Notes: generated by a model not told the origin, from the sequence alone. Positions 25,642-35,158 are shown, counted from the first letter of the stretch. The stretch: DNA of 64,000 nucleotides from Mycobacterium paraseoulense (GCF_010731655.1 NZ_AP022619.1:4464001-4528000), one strand, 5' to 3'. Numbers and translations are program-made.

Positions 25642-27843
25642 TTAAGGATCGCGAGGAAGCCCGAGCAGCCTCTCGGCGATGATGTTCAACTGCACCTCGG
25701 AGGTCCCTCCGTAGATGGTTGTGGCGCGGCTCGCCAGCAGGTATTCGCCCCACTTGCCGGGCGGCTGGCTGGTGTCGCCGATGGCGGCGTCGGTGCCGAA
25801 CGAGGACACCGCGAATTCGGCGTACCCCTGCCCGGTGCGCATCGAGAGCAGCTTGGAGATGGCCGCCGACGGCATGGCATCGCCGCCGGCCAGCGTCAAC
25901 AAGGTCGAGCGCAGGTTCAGCACCTTGGCGGCGTGGCCCTCCGCGATCAACTGACCGGCCCGGTGTCGTGCGACCGGGTCGAACTGGCCGTCGCGAACGA
26001 AGTCGACGAACTGCGCGAGCGTGGCCAGGAAGTTCGCCTCGCTGCTGCCGATCGAAACCCGTTCCGCGGTAAGGGTGTTGCGGCTGACCTCCCACCCCCG
26101 GTTCACATCGCCGAGCACGCATTCGTCGGGCACGAACACGTCGTCGATGTAGACGGTGTTGAACATCGCGTTCCCGGTGAGCTCGCGCAGCGGCTTCACC
26201 TCGACGCCCTCGCTGCGCATGTCCAGCAGGAAGTAGGTGATGCCGTTGTGTTTCGGTGCGTTCGGGTCCGTTCTCGCCAGCAGCGCGCCCCAGTGGGAGA
26301 GTTGCGCCGCCGTGGTCCAGATCTTCTGGCCGGTGATGCGCCAGCCGCCGTCCGTCCGGGTCGCCTTGGTGCTCAGCCCGGCCAGGTCCGATCCGGCGCC
26401 CGGCTCGGAGAACAGCTGACACCAGATCATCTCGCCGCGGAAGGTCGGCGGCAGGAACCGCTGTTTTTGCTCCTCGGTCCCGAAGGCGACGATCGACGGG
26501 ATGATCCACGTCGCGATGCCCATCTGCGGGCGTTTGACCCGGCCGGCGGTGAACTCCTGGGCGATGATGATCTGCTCGATCGGGCCGGCGGCGCGGCCCC
26601 ACGGTTTCGGCAGATACGGCAGCGTCCAGCCGCCCTCGGCGATGGCGACCTTGCGCTGCTCGCGCTCCATCGCCTTGAGGGCGCCGACCTCGGCCCGTAT
26701 CTCGTCCCGCAACTTCTCGGTGTCCGGGTCCAGGTCGATGTCGACCGCCCGAAGGCCGGTGCTGGTGGCGGCGCGCACCACCTTCTGCGGGTATTCCGAG
26801 CCGCGGCCGAAGGAGGCGGCCAGCATCAGGGCCCGGCGGTAGTACACGTTCGTGTCGTGCTCCCAGGTGAAGCCGATCCCGCCATGCACCTGAATGCAGT
26901 CCTGCGCGCATCGTTGGGCGGCCGCCGGTGCCAGCGTCGCCGCGACGGCGGCCGCGAACTCCATGTGGGAATCGGTGATGTCCCAATCGTTTTCGCGCGC
27001 CTCGTCGATAGCGCGGGCGGCATCCCACACCGCGGCGGTGGCCCGCTCGGTGTCGGCGATCATCTCCGCGCACTTGTGCTTGATGGCCTGGAACTGGCCG
27101 ATCGGCCGGCCGAACTGCTCACGGATCTTGGCGTATTGCGACGCGGTGTCGGTCGCCCAGCGCGCCACGCCGATCGCCTCGGCGGACAGCAGCGTCGTCA
27201 TCAGCGCGTGCGCCATCGTCATGCTCAGGTTGCCCAACGCGGCGTCGGCGCCGATCTCGACGGCGTTGGCGCGCACGTGGGCGACCGGGCGTAGCGGGTC
27301 AAGACTCTTCACGGGCTCGATCTCGAGCTCCTCGGCGGGCAGTACCACCCATTCCTCGCCGCTGTCGATCGCGACGGGGAGCACCAGCACGGAGGCCTGC
27401 GCCGCCGCGGGCACCGCGCGAACCTCGCCGCGGAGCACCAGCGCGTCACCGTGGCGGGTGGCGGTCAGCCCGCAGCAGTCCATCGCGTAGGCGGCGATGA
27501 CGGCACCGGACGCCAGCTCGGACAGCACCTTCGCGTGCGGGTCGTTGGCGGAGATCAGGGCGCTGGCGATGGCCGACGGGACGAAGGGCCCGGGCACCGC
27601 GCCGTAGCCGAACTCGGCCAGCGCGATGGCCAACTCGAGGATGCCGAAACCCTGCCCACCCACCGATTCGGCCAGGTGCAGGCCCTGCAGGCCCTGGTCG
27701 GCAGCCGCCTGCCAGTACGGCGGAGGATTGTCGATCGGCGTTTCCATGGCCGCGTGCAGCGCCTCGGACGGCGCGACGCGCGCCACCAGCGACCGCACCG
27801 AATCGGCCAGGTCTTGATGCTCAGGAGTGATAGCGATCGGCAT
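25642..27843 (-). CDS. fadE6: Acyl-CoA dehydrogenase FadE6 (two-domain fusion)
   Basis: A 733-aa protein made of two tandem acyl-CoA dehydrogenase units, about twice the usual length. The N-terminal unit (residues about 1-360) has AITPEHQDLADSVRSLV and the C-terminal-type motif CIQVHGGIGFTWEHD. The second unit (about 365-733) has LFSEPGAGSDLAGLS, the middle-domain substrate motif, and ends with IYGGTSEVQLNIIAERLLGLP. ATG 27843 has GGAAGG 6 nt upstream and is preferred over 27882. Equals Rv0271c. A TetR-type palindrome lies upstream (27899-27912). Confidence 0.92.
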   Translation of the reverse strand: MPIAITPEHQDLADSVRSLVARVAPSEALHAAMETPIDNPPPYWQAAADQGLQGLHLAESVGGQGFGILELAIALAEFGYGAVPGPFVPSAIASALISANDPHAKVLSELASGAVIAAYAMDCCGLTATRHGDALVLRGEVRAVPAAAQASVLVLPVAIDSGEEWVVLPAEELEIEPVKSLDPLRPVAHVRANAVEIGADAALGNLSMTMAHALMTTLLSAEAIGVARWATDTASQYAKIREQFGRPIGQFQAIKHKCAEMIADTERATAAVWDAARAIDEARENDWDITDSHMEFAAAVAATLAPAAAQRCAQDCIQVHGGIGFTWEHDTNVYYRRALMLAASFGRGSEYPQKVVRAATSTGLRAVDIDLDPDTEKLRDEIRAEVGALKAMEREQRKVAIAEGGWTLPYLPKPWGRAAGPIEQIIIAQEFTAGRVKRPQMGIATWIIPSIVAFGTEEQKQRFLPPTFRGEMIWCQLFSEPGAGSDLAGLSTKATRTDGGWRITGQKIWTTAAQLSHWGALLARTDPNAPKHNGITYFLLDMRSEGVEVKPLRELTGNAMFNTVYIDDVFVPDECVLGDVNRGWEVSRNTLTAERVSIGSSEANFLATLAQFVDFVRDGQFDPVARHRAGQLIAEGHAAKVLNLRSTLLTLAGGDAMPSAAISKLLSMRTGQGYAEFAVSSFGTDAAIGDTSQPPGKWGEYLLASRATTIYGGTSEVQLNIIAERLLGLPRDP

Positions 27844-27898
27844 TGGTCGCCTTCCCATGCGTTGGGGTTCCGTCTCGGCCAAGCATCTTCCAAACTAA

Positions 27899-27912
27899 CA
27901 ACCGGTCGGTTG
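27899..27912. promoter_or_regulatory. Palindrome CAACCG-GT-CGGTTG upstream of fadE6
   Basis: Perfect 6-bp arms about 56 bp upstream of the fadE6 start, extended on the minus strand to AACCGACCGGTTG. It differs by one base from AACCAACCGGTTG near fadE5 (3391-3402 region), which suggests a shared TetR-like regulator. Confidence 0.45.
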
Positions 27913-27946
27913 GTTGACCACAGCGGTCACCGGGTGGTGGAGGCGC

Positions 27947-29080
27947 TCAGCCGAAGCGCTTGGCGATCCAGCTGGCGATGATGTCGGCCTGCTCGCCGCG
28001 GGCGCCCGGGGTGGTGAAGTAGTGATCGGTGTCGACCGACGCCCGCGTCTTGTCGGAGGCGGCGAGCGCGGCGAAGATCCGTTGGGCGTCGGAGGGAAAC
28101 ACACCGGTGTCGGCCTCGGCGTTGATGACCAGGGCGGGACAGCTGATCCGGGCCAGGTGCGGTTCGGCCCGGGTCTGCGCCACCCGCAGGCTCCACATGC
28201 CGAGCCAGTTGCGCAGGGTGCAGGCCGCCGCGATGCCGTGCGCCGACCGGTTGGCCTTGACCGGGAGGCCGGCATAGCACATGTTCGGCTGACGCCGGGT
28301 CGGCTCGATGCTCGCGTCGACCATGCGGGGATCGGCCCAGGTGCGCATGACGCTGAACGGGCGGTCGGAAAACCCGGCCGCGCGAACGCGTTTGAGTTCT
28401 CGCTCGGCCCAGTCGGTGATCGCGTGGTTGCGTGCGGCCTGCGCGCGGCGGTAGCGGGCGAGGAACTCCGGCGTGTACGGCGGGCCGTTGCGCTCGTCGA
28501 ACAGGTCGAGGTCGGCATCGGTGGCGACAGGGTCGTTTTCGTCGACGACGGCGGCATCCATCCAGGCCGTCAGCACGTCGGGCCGCCCGGGATGGGCGGC
28601 GGTGGCCACGTAGCCGTCGGCGGCGGGCAACTCGGTCAGGCCCGCCGCGGGCCGCATCCCCTCCAGCGGGGTGACGTTCGGTTCGACGGCCTGCGACTGA
28701 TACGCGGCCATCAGCGAGCCGCCCCCCGAGTTACCAAGCAACACAACGGTTTGCACTCCCTGCACTTCGCGCAGCCAGCGCACCCCGACCCCGATGTCGA
28801 CCAGTGCGTGGTCGAGCAGGAAGCTGCTTTCGAAGCCGCGAAACCTGGTGTTCCACCCGAGGAAGCCGACGCCGCGGGCGGCCATGTAGTCGGCGAGGTA
28901 GTGCTCGGAGAAGTCGATCTGGTAATGCGAGGCGATCATCGCCACCTTGGGCTTGCGTCCCACCCCGCGGTGGTAGAGCCCCTGGCAGGGGTGCCCGCCC
29001 GCACCGGCGCGACCGGCGGTGGGCGACGGCAGGCCGACGAACTCGCGGACCACCCCCGCGGCACCGGTGTGAAGAGTCAT
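27947..29080 (-). CDS. Alpha/beta-hydrolase family protein
   Basis: A 377-aa serine hydrolase. The nucleophile elbow is GNSGGGS, with Ser118; the likely acid and base are in INAEADTGVFPSDA and DTDHYFTTPG near the C-terminus. A lid-type insertion with TRRQPNMCYAGLPVKANRSAHG lies between strands. No signal peptide, so cytoplasmic. Equals Rv0272c. It precedes fadE6 on the same strand with a 103-bp gap holding a palindrome. Substrate unknown; the context suggests a lipid or CoA ester. The TetR gene Rv0273c, which I expect beside it in M. tuberculosis, is absent. Confidence 0.8.
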   Translation of the reverse strand: MTLHTGAAGVVREFVGLPSPTAGRAGAGGHPCQGLYHRGVGRKPKVAMIASHYQIDFSEHYLADYMAARGVGFLGWNTRFRGFESSFLLDHALVDIGVGVRWLREVQGVQTVVLLGNSGGGSLMAAYQSQAVEPNVTPLEGMRPAAGLTELPAADGYVATAAHPGRPDVLTAWMDAAVVDENDPVATDADLDLFDERNGPPYTPEFLARYRRAQAARNHAITDWAERELKRVRAAGFSDRPFSVMRTWADPRMVDASIEPTRRQPNMCYAGLPVKANRSAHGIAAACTLRNWLGMWSLRVAQTRAEPHLARISCPALVINAEADTGVFPSDAQRIFAALAASDKTRASVDTDHYFTTPGARGEQADIIASWIAKRFG

Positions 29081-29192
29081 TTCAGCGGCCCTGCTGGCGA
29101 TTGAGGTCTCGAAAGAAAACTGAAGCTGATGTTAGATTCGGAATTACATCTTGGCCAGGATTTCCACGGCCGGGACCGAGGGGAGCCGCGCG

Positions 29193-29774
29193 ATGATCAA
29201 GCCGCACAACACCAACACGGAATTCGAACTCGGCGGGATCAACCACGTCGCGCTGGTCTGCTCGGACATGGCCCGCACCGTGGACTTCTACACCAATACC
29301 CTGGGCATGCCGTTGATCAAGTCGCTCGACCTGCCCGGCGGCGCGGGCCAGCACTTCTTCTTCGACGCCGGTAACGGCGACTGTGTCGCCTTCTTCTGGT
29401 TCGCCGACGCGCCCGACCGGGTACCGGGCATCTCGTCGCCCGGCGCCATCCCCGGCATCGGCGACATCACCAGCGCCGTGAGCACCATGAACCATCTGGC
29501 CTTCCACGTACCGGCCGAGAAGTTCGACGCCTACCGCCGGCGCCTCAAGGAGAAGGGCGTGCGGGTGGGCCCGGTGCTCAACCACGACGAGAGCCCGATG
29601 CAGGTGTCGGCCACGGTGCACCCAGGGGTGTACGTGCGCTCGTTCTACTTCCAGGACCCTGACGGGATTACGCTCGAATTCGCTTGCTGGATAAAGGAAT
29701 TCGACCAAAGCGATGCCCAGGCCGTGCCCAAGACCGCGGCGGATCGCCGCCCTCCGGTGGCCGCCGGTCGCTGA
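29193..29774 (+). CDS. VOC-superfamily (glyoxalase/dioxygenase-like) protein
   Basis: A 193-aa metal-dependent vicinal-oxygen-chelate protein with two beta-alpha-beta3 modules: GGINHVALVCSDMARTVDFY (residues about 14-33) and MNHLAFHVPAEKFDAYRRRL. Candidate metal ligands are His18 of the first module and the Glu in GITLEFACW near the C-terminus. ATG 29193 is preferred (GAGGGGAG upstream) over a TTG at 29151. Equals Rv0274. The next gene overlaps by one base, so they form an operon. Reaction unknown; members include glyoxalases and extradiol dioxygenases. Confidence 0.82.
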   Translation: MIKPHNTNTEFELGGINHVALVCSDMARTVDFYTNTLGMPLIKSLDLPGGAGQHFFFDAGNGDCVAFFWFADAPDRVPGISSPGAIPGIGDITSAVSTMNHLAFHVPAEKFDAYRRRLKEKGVRVGPVLNHDESPMQVSATVHPGVYVRSFYFQDPDGITLEFACWIKEFDQSDAQAVPKTAADRRPPVAAGR

Positions 29775-30322
29775 TGACCGACCGCATCCTGACCGACGCG
29801 CAGATCGCGGCGCTCACCCCCGAGCAGCGACGGCAGCTCATCTCCCGGCTGGAGCAACCGGTGAGCGACCTGATCGATCCCGCGCTGCTGGTCCGGGTGC
29901 GGCGCATCCGGTTGAGCCTGATGGTCGGCGGCTCGATGGCGATGGTGCCCTGGCTGGGATATCTCGCGGTGACGTTGCCGGAGAACTACGTTGCCCACAA
30001 CTGGCCCGTGACGTGGGTGGGCTTCGACCTTCTCCTGGTCGGGTTCATGCTGGCGACGGCGGCGCTCGGTTACCTGCGCCGCCAACTGCTGGTCCCGGCG
30101 GCGTTCACCACGGGGGTGTTACTGATCTGCGACGCCTGGTTCGACCTGACTACGGCCGGGCCCAAAGACTTCTGGCTGTCGGTGACCACCGCGCTGCTGA
30201 TCGAGGTGCCGCTCGCGGTGTTCCTGATCTTCAGCGCGCAGCGGCTGATACGGATCACGATGATGCGGTTGTGGCTGTTGGACCCCGGCATGCGGCTCTG
30301 GCAGCTGCCACTTTTCCCCTGA
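29774..30322 (+). CDS. Four-helix integral membrane protein, unknown
   Basis: A 182-aa protein with an N-terminal soluble part of about 45 residues (LTPEQRRQLISRLEQPVSDL) and four hydrophobic spans at about 48-68, 80-100, 108-126 and 138-156. ATG 29774 overlaps the VOC gene stop (TGATG). No transporter signature, and the acidic/aromatic residues at span ends (CDAWFDL) are not diagnostic. I do not recall a counterpart at this site in M. tuberculosis. Likely co-expressed with the VOC gene. Confidence 0.7.
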   Translation: MTDRILTDAQIAALTPEQRRQLISRLEQPVSDLIDPALLVRVRRIRLSLMVGGSMAMVPWLGYLAVTLPENYVAHNWPVTWVGFDLLLVGFMLATAALGYLRRQLLVPAAFTTGVLLICDAWFDLTTAGPKDFWLSVTTALLIEVPLAVFLIFSAQRLIRITMMRLWLLDPGMRLWQLPLFP

Positions 30323-30667
30323 GGCGGCACGCATTGGCCCGGCGAGCCGTCATACGGCGCCGGAACGGAATGGTCGGCCCCGGTCGGGGACAAGAGATTA
30401 CCGCCGGCGCCGCCAGAATGCGCGAGATTGCGAATCTTCGCAAAACCACGTCATCCTCGGCTTCCTGTACTAATGTCCAACAACAGCGACAAGGGGGGTT
30501 ATCAGCGACGACGGTAAGTTCACTCCAAACACGCGGAAATCGGTCGCGAAGATCCCCTGGTACGAAATTGAATTCATGCTGCGCAGAAAACCCATTCGAG
30601 AATGGGTCTTCCGGTACCCCTTTGCCGCACAACGGAATCAGCATCGTATTAGAGCGAGGATCGAGAA
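30323..30667. other. Intergenic region upstream of acyltransferase pair
   Basis: A 345-bp gap with an AT-richer second half. It ends in GAGGA before the acyltransferase start and contains a small perfect hairpin (30590-30607). No gene is supported. Confidence 0.5.
30590..30607. promoter_or_regulatory. Inverted repeat ACCCATTC-GA-GAATGGGT
   Basis: Perfect 8-bp arms around GA, 60 bp upstream of the first acyltransferase start. It could be a repressor site or an mRNA hairpin. Confidence 0.45.
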
Positions 30668-32086
30668 ATGGTCGCACTCGGAAACATCAGCGAATGGCAA
30701 CCACCGCACGGCCCACTGACCACGTGGATGGCCACACCCGCGGCGCACGATGCGGCTCGTACCGCGCCATTGAGCGACCTGGTTCCGAGTTATCAACAGA
30801 GCCAACACCTCTGGACCGCATACTATGGCAGCGCGCTGAACAGACAGCTGCCCCGTCTGATGGTGGTGGCCTGGGACATCCCCGGCGTGTGCGACATCCC
30901 GGCGATGACGGCGGCGATCAACGCCCATGTCCGCGGTCAGGACACCTACCACAGCTGGTTCGAAATCGCGGAGGGCGTCATCGTTCGCCGCGCGCTCGCC
31001 GACCCCGGGGTCATCGAATTCGCTCCGACGGCGTTCGGGCCGATGAGCCCCGACCAGGCGCGCGCCCACGTCCTGGCGACGACGCCCGAGACGCTCGGAT
31101 GGGGTTGCTTCACATACGGAGTCGTCCAGGGGGCCGGCCACTTCACCTTCTACGCCAGCGTCGACCACCTGCACATCGACGGTGTGTCCGCCGCGCTGAT
31201 CTTCCTCGACATCCACCTGACCTACCAGCAACTGGCACTGGACGGGCGAGGTGGCGGGCTTCCGACCCGCCCCGAGCTGAGAAGCTACCGCGATTACACC
31301 GTGCGGCAGCGCGAGAAGGTGGCCGGGCTGACCCTGTCCTCCCCCGAGATCAAGGACTGGATTGCGTTCGCGCGCGAGACCGAAGGTGACTGGCCGAGCT
31401 TTCCGCTGCCGCTGGGCGACACGTGGGCCAGCTGTCGGGGTGACTTGGTCACGGTCGAGTTGTTGGACGCCGCGGGGACGGAGGCGTTCGACGCCGCCTG
31501 CTGCGCGGCGGGTGCCCGGTTCATTGGGGGAGTGCTCGCGTGCACGGCGTTGGCCGAGCGCGAATTGACCGGCAAGCAGACTTATTTCGGGTTCACCGCC
31601 CGCGACACCCGCACGACGGACGCCGACGCGATGACGGTGGGATGGTTCGCGAGCCTGATTCCGGTCACCGTGCCGACGGCCGGCTCGTTCCCGGAGGCGG
31701 CGCGGGCGGCCCAGAAGTCCTTCGACTCCGCCAAGGACCTCGCCGACGTGCCGGTCCAGCGGGTGCTGGAGTTGGCCACGCCGGATCAGCTGGGGATCAA
31801 GCTGCCCACGCAACTGCCGATGATGGTGTCGTTTCTGGACTTCCGGAAGATACCCCTCGTCGGGATGTGGACGGAGATGAACTTCGGGACCTACGGCGAC
31901 AGCCTGTCCGCGGGCGGGATCAACATGTGGATCAACCGGCACGTCGAACGAACCACGGTGACGATGTCCTTCCCGGACAATGAGATAGCGCGCGAGTCAG
32001 TGCAGCGCTACGTGGCGGCGCTGCTCCAGGAGTTCGCCCGCGTCATCGACACCACCCCCGACCAGCCCGACGTGGTTGCGGCCTAG
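30668..32086 (+). CDS. PapA-like condensation-superfamily acyltransferase
   Basis: A 472-aa protein of the condensation/CoA-dependent acyltransferase superfamily. The active-site motif is HLHIDG (His167 to Asp171, HxxxDG) within FYASVDHLHIDGVSAAL. DFRKIPLVGMWTEMNFGTYGDSLSAGGINMW near the C-terminus (read in parts) resembles the DFG-type latch region. In mycobacteria such proteins esterify surface lipids (PapA family: trehalose esters, phthiocerol, glycopeptidolipids). GAGGA precedes ATG 30668. It is followed 26 bp later by a second acyltransferase. No PKS or FadD is adjacent, so the acceptor is unknown. Confidence 0.75.
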   Translation: MVALGNISEWQPPHGPLTTWMATPAAHDAARTAPLSDLVPSYQQSQHLWTAYYGSALNRQLPRLMVVAWDIPGVCDIPAMTAAINAHVRGQDTYHSWFEIAEGVIVRRALADPGVIEFAPTAFGPMSPDQARAHVLATTPETLGWGCFTYGVVQGAGHFTFYASVDHLHIDGVSAALIFLDIHLTYQQLALDGRGGGLPTRPELRSYRDYTVRQREKVAGLTLSSPEIKDWIAFARETEGDWPSFPLPLGDTWASCRGDLVTVELLDAAGTEAFDAACCAAGARFIGGVLACTALAERELTGKQTYFGFTARDTRTTDADAMTVGWFASLIPVTVPTAGSFPEAARAAQKSFDSAKDLADVPVQRVLELATPDQLGIKLPTQLPMMVSFLDFRKIPLVGMWTEMNFGTYGDSLSAGGINMWINRHVERTTVTMSFPDNEIARESVQRYVAALLQEFARVIDTTPDQPDVVAA

Positions 32087-32112
32087 GTGCACCGGGCTCC
32101 GGGGGGCGAAAG

Positions 32113-33465
32113 ATGAGCAACGTGCTGGACCTGGCCGACCAGACCCTTTTCCTCGGCGAGCGAGCCACCGCCACCACCAGTGTGGTGCAATGCATCTGGG
32201 TGTACGACCGCGCCGTCGACCTCGACGGCCTGCGGACCTTTCATCGCCATCTATGTCGGGGCCGCTTGCGTCGCCGCATCGAAAGATCCCCGCTGCCGTT
32301 CGGCCGCCATCGCTGGGTGGTGCCAGCCGATCAGTCGGACCTGGAGGTCGTCACGACGGCGCGGCCGCGCGATGCGATCGACGGCTGGTTGGACGAGCAG
32401 GCGGACAGGCGTCCCGACGCCGAGCGCGGCCCGGGGTGGCACCTCGCCGTTCTCCCGCTGACGGATGGCGGTGCGGCGGTGAGCTTTGTGGTCACCCACA
32501 CCCTCACCGACGGCGTCGGGCTGTGCGAGGCGCTGGCGGACGCGGCGTGCGGGCGCGACGATGCGTACGACTGGCCGCCCGCGGTGTCGCGCCGTCGATG
32601 GCGGGCCCTGCGCGAGGACGCGCGCCAAGTCGCGCACGACACCCCGAACGTGGGCCGCGCCGTGGTTGCCGCGGCACGCATGGCCGTGGCCGGACGCCGC
32701 GCCGCGACCGCCGCGTCGCCGGCCAACAAGCGGCCCGCGCCGCCCACCGGGCCGGACGAACGCATCACGCTGCCCATGGCGACGGTGTTCGTCGACGCCG
32801 ACGAGTGGGACGCGCGCGCCGCCGCGCTCGGGGGGACCGGCAACGCGCTGCTCGCCGGACTGGCCGCCCACCTCGCCCGGCGAGTCGGACGGGTCGCCGC
32901 CGACGGCACGGTCAACGTGGGGATGCCCGTCAACGAGCGCACCCCGGGCGACACCCGTGCCAATGCCGCGATCAACGTCGACATCGCGGTCGACCCCGCG
33001 CCCGCGACCACCGACCTGCGCGAGATCCGCGCCCGGATCAAGGAAGCCCTGACGCGCCACCGGGACGAACCCGACGAGCGCTGGGCGCTGCTGCCGCTGG
33101 TTCCGTTCATCCCGCAGCGCGTCATGCGGCGGCTGATCGGCGTGGTCACCGGCAGTGCGATCACCGTCGCGTCGTCCAACCTCGGGACGCTGGATCCCGC
33201 CGTCAACCGGCCGGACGGCACCGACGCCGGTCACTTCGCCATGAAGACCGTGTACCCGGGCGTGACCGCCGCGACGATGTACCGCACCAACGGGGGGCTG
33301 GCGTTATTGTCGGGACGAGTGCACGGCCGCGTCTTCATCTCGTTCCTCGCCTACGAGCTGGGGCGCAACAACTCGGATGTCGATTTGCGCCAACACATTT
33401 CGACGGCATTGCGCGACTTCTCGCTCACCGCCGGCACGGGTTGGCGCACCGTGTGCCGGGTGTGA
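32113..33465 (+). CDS. Second condensation-superfamily (PapA/WS-DGAT-like) acyltransferase
   Basis: A 450-aa protein with the active-site motif HTLTDG (His129 to Asp133), inside SFVVTHTLTDGVGLCEAL. The overall plan resembles wax-ester-synthase/PapA enzymes, with GMPVNERTPGDTRANAAINVD and ITVASSNLGTLDP in the second half. GGGGGCGAAAG precedes ATG 32113. It forms a two-gene unit with the upstream acyltransferase. It has no signal peptide and is likely cytoplasmic or membrane-associated. Its exact acyl donor and acceptor cannot be read from sequence. Confidence 0.72.
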   Translation: MSNVLDLADQTLFLGERATATTSVVQCIWVYDRAVDLDGLRTFHRHLCRGRLRRRIERSPLPFGRHRWVVPADQSDLEVVTTARPRDAIDGWLDEQADRRPDAERGPGWHLAVLPLTDGGAAVSFVVTHTLTDGVGLCEALADAACGRDDAYDWPPAVSRRRWRALREDARQVAHDTPNVGRAVVAAARMAVAGRRAATAASPANKRPAPPTGPDERITLPMATVFVDADEWDARAAALGGTGNALLAGLAAHLARRVGRVAADGTVNVGMPVNERTPGDTRANAAINVDIAVDPAPATTDLREIRARIKEALTRHRDEPDERWALLPLVPFIPQRVMRRLIGVVTGSAITVASSNLGTLDPAVNRPDGTDAGHFAMKTVYPGVTAATMYRTNGGLALLSGRVHGRVFISFLAYELGRNNSDVDLRQHISTALRDFSLTAGTGWRTVCRV

Positions 33466-33474
33466 GCCCGCGCG

Positions 33475-34149
33475 TCATGGATCCGAACGCGGGTCCGCCG
33501 CCGTCTCGGTGAGCCGGTACAGGTTGGGCTTGGCGAGCTCGTCGAGCAGGGCGGCCAGGTGATCGACGAGCTGGTCCGGTTCCAGTCGCACGTCACCGGC
33601 GAGCCAGGCGCTGATGGTCTGCCCGACGCCGCCGACCACGAAGTGCGCCGCGGCCTTGATGCGGTCGTTTTCCGGAACCCTTAGCGCGTCTCCGACGTGC
33701 CGGCCCGACAGCATGGCGAACAGCGCGGTGGATTCGGCGCGCTTGCGCACGATCACCGGGTCGGCCAGCTGCGTGCTGAACAGCAGGCGCCCGAGACGGG
33801 CGTCGTCGGCGATGGTGTGCACGATGTTGGCCATGCCCGCACGGGTCTGCTCGGGCGCCGGCACCGTCGCCACCGCGGCCTGTGTGGTGGCGGCCAGCTG
33901 GGCGACCACCCAGTCGAACACCGAAGCGATGAATTCGTCTTTGTCGGCGAAGCTTTCGTAGAAGTAGCGGGCCGCCAGCCCGGCCTGGCGGCACACGCCG
34001 CGGACGGTGACCGCCGAGACGCTCTGTCGCTGGGCGCCGAGTATCTCGAGGCCCGCGGCCAGGAGCCGGTTGCGGCGCGTGGCCAGTCGCTGCGCGGCCT
34101 CGACGCCGCGGTACGGCCGCGCGCTCGAGGTCTCGTTCATGCGAACCAT
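33475..34149 (-). CDS. TetR-family transcriptional regulator (Rv0275c-like)
   Basis: A 224-aa regulator with an N-terminal HTH (VSAVTVRGVCRQAGLAARYFY, residues about 43-63) and a helical ligand domain ending LAALLDELAKPNLYRLTE. ATG 34149 is used; ATG 34140 is equally possible and no strong ribosome site distinguishes them. It is divergent from the DUF2236 gene (71 bp between starts), as in the Rv0275c/Rv0276 pair, and convergent with the acyltransferase pair. It probably controls one or both neighbours. Confidence 0.82.
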   Translation of the reverse strand: MVRMNETSSARPYRGVEAAQRLATRRNRLLAAGLEILGAQRQSVSAVTVRGVCRQAGLAARYFYESFADKDEFIASVFDWVVAQLAATTQAAVATVPAPEQTRAGMANIVHTIADDARLGRLLFSTQLADPVIVRKRAESTALFAMLSGRHVGDALRVPENDRIKAAAHFVVGGVGQTISAWLAGDVRLEPDQLVDHLAALLDELAKPNLYRLTETAADPRSDP

Positions 34150-34220
34150 CTTGACACCGGCGCGGCGCCACGACAATATCAGGAAACACGCGTTCGCAGA
34201 TTGGCGGGGAGGTTCTGACC

Positions 34221-35132
34221 ATGGCGATGCACGGCGCCGTTCACGAACCGGCTCGGCATGTCGAGCGCGCGATCGCCGACCCGCCCCGGCGGTCCCCCGC
34301 GCGGCGGCGCCGGCGGGCGCTCGGCATCGACGAGGGGTTGATGGGCGTCGCATTGTTGGCCGGCCCGGCCAACGTCATCATGCAGTTGGCGCGCCCCGGT
34401 GTCGGCTACGGCGTCATGGAGAGCCGGGTCGAGAGTGGCCGCATCGACCTGCATCCGATCAAGCGCGCGCGCACCACCTTCACCTACCTGGCCGTGGCGA
34501 CCAACGGCAGCGACGCGCAGAAGGCGGCCTTTCGCAGGGCGGTGAACCGCGCGCACGCGCAGGTCTACTCAACCCCGGAAAGCCCGGTGCAATACAACGC
34601 CTTCGACCCCGAGCTGCAGCTGTGGGTGGGGGCGTGCCTGTACAAGGGCGGGGTCGACATCTACCGCATGTTCATCGGCGAGCTTGACGGCGAGGACGCC
34701 GACCGCCATTACCGCGAGGGCATGGCGCTGGCGACCACCCTGCAGGTGCCGCCGGAGATGTGGCCCGCGGACCGGGCGGCGTTCGACCGGTACTGGCAGG
34801 AGTCGCTGTCCAAGGTCCACATCGACGACGCCGTCCGGGAGTACCTCTATCCCATCGCCGCCAGCCGCATCCCCGGGCTGGCGCTTCCGGGCCCGCTGCA
34901 ACGCGCCTGCGACAGCCTCGCTCTGCTGATCACCACAGGGTTTCTGCCGCGGCGGTTCCGCGACGAGATGCGACTGCCGTGGGACGCTGCCAAGCAACGG
35001 CGCTTCGACCGGCTCATGGCGGCGCTTGCACTGGTGAACCGTCGCCTGCCGCGGTTCATTCGGCAGTTCCCCTTCAACGTTCTGCTGGCCGACGTCGACC
35101 GCCGGATCAGGACGGGGCGCCCGTTGGTCTAG
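34221..35132 (+). CDS. DUF2236 (MpaB-like oxygenase family) protein
   Basis: A 303-aa protein of the family that includes MpaB and latex-clearing b-type-haem oxygenases. Segments typical of it are LAGPANVIMQLARPGVGYGV, TFTYLAVATNGSDAQKAAFRRAVNRAHAQV and the YNAFDPELQLWVGACLYKGGVD block; the His in VNRAHAQV is a candidate haem ligand. GGGGAGG precedes ATG 34221. Equals Rv0276. The function in mycobacteria is not established. The divergent TetR gene is its likely regulator. Confidence 0.78.
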   Translation: MAMHGAVHEPARHVERAIADPPRRSPARRRRRALGIDEGLMGVALLAGPANVIMQLARPGVGYGVMESRVESGRIDLHPIKRARTTFTYLAVATNGSDAQKAAFRRAVNRAHAQVYSTPESPVQYNAFDPELQLWVGACLYKGGVDIYRMFIGELDGEDADRHYREGMALATTLQVPPEMWPADRAAFDRYWQESLSKVHIDDAVREYLYPIAASRIPGLALPGPLQRACDSLALLITTGFLPRRFRDEMRLPWDAAKQRRFDRLMAALALVNRRLPRFIRQFPFNVLLADVDRRIRTGRPLV

Positions 35133-35158
35133 CGCGCGAGGGTCGAATCGGCCGCCGT

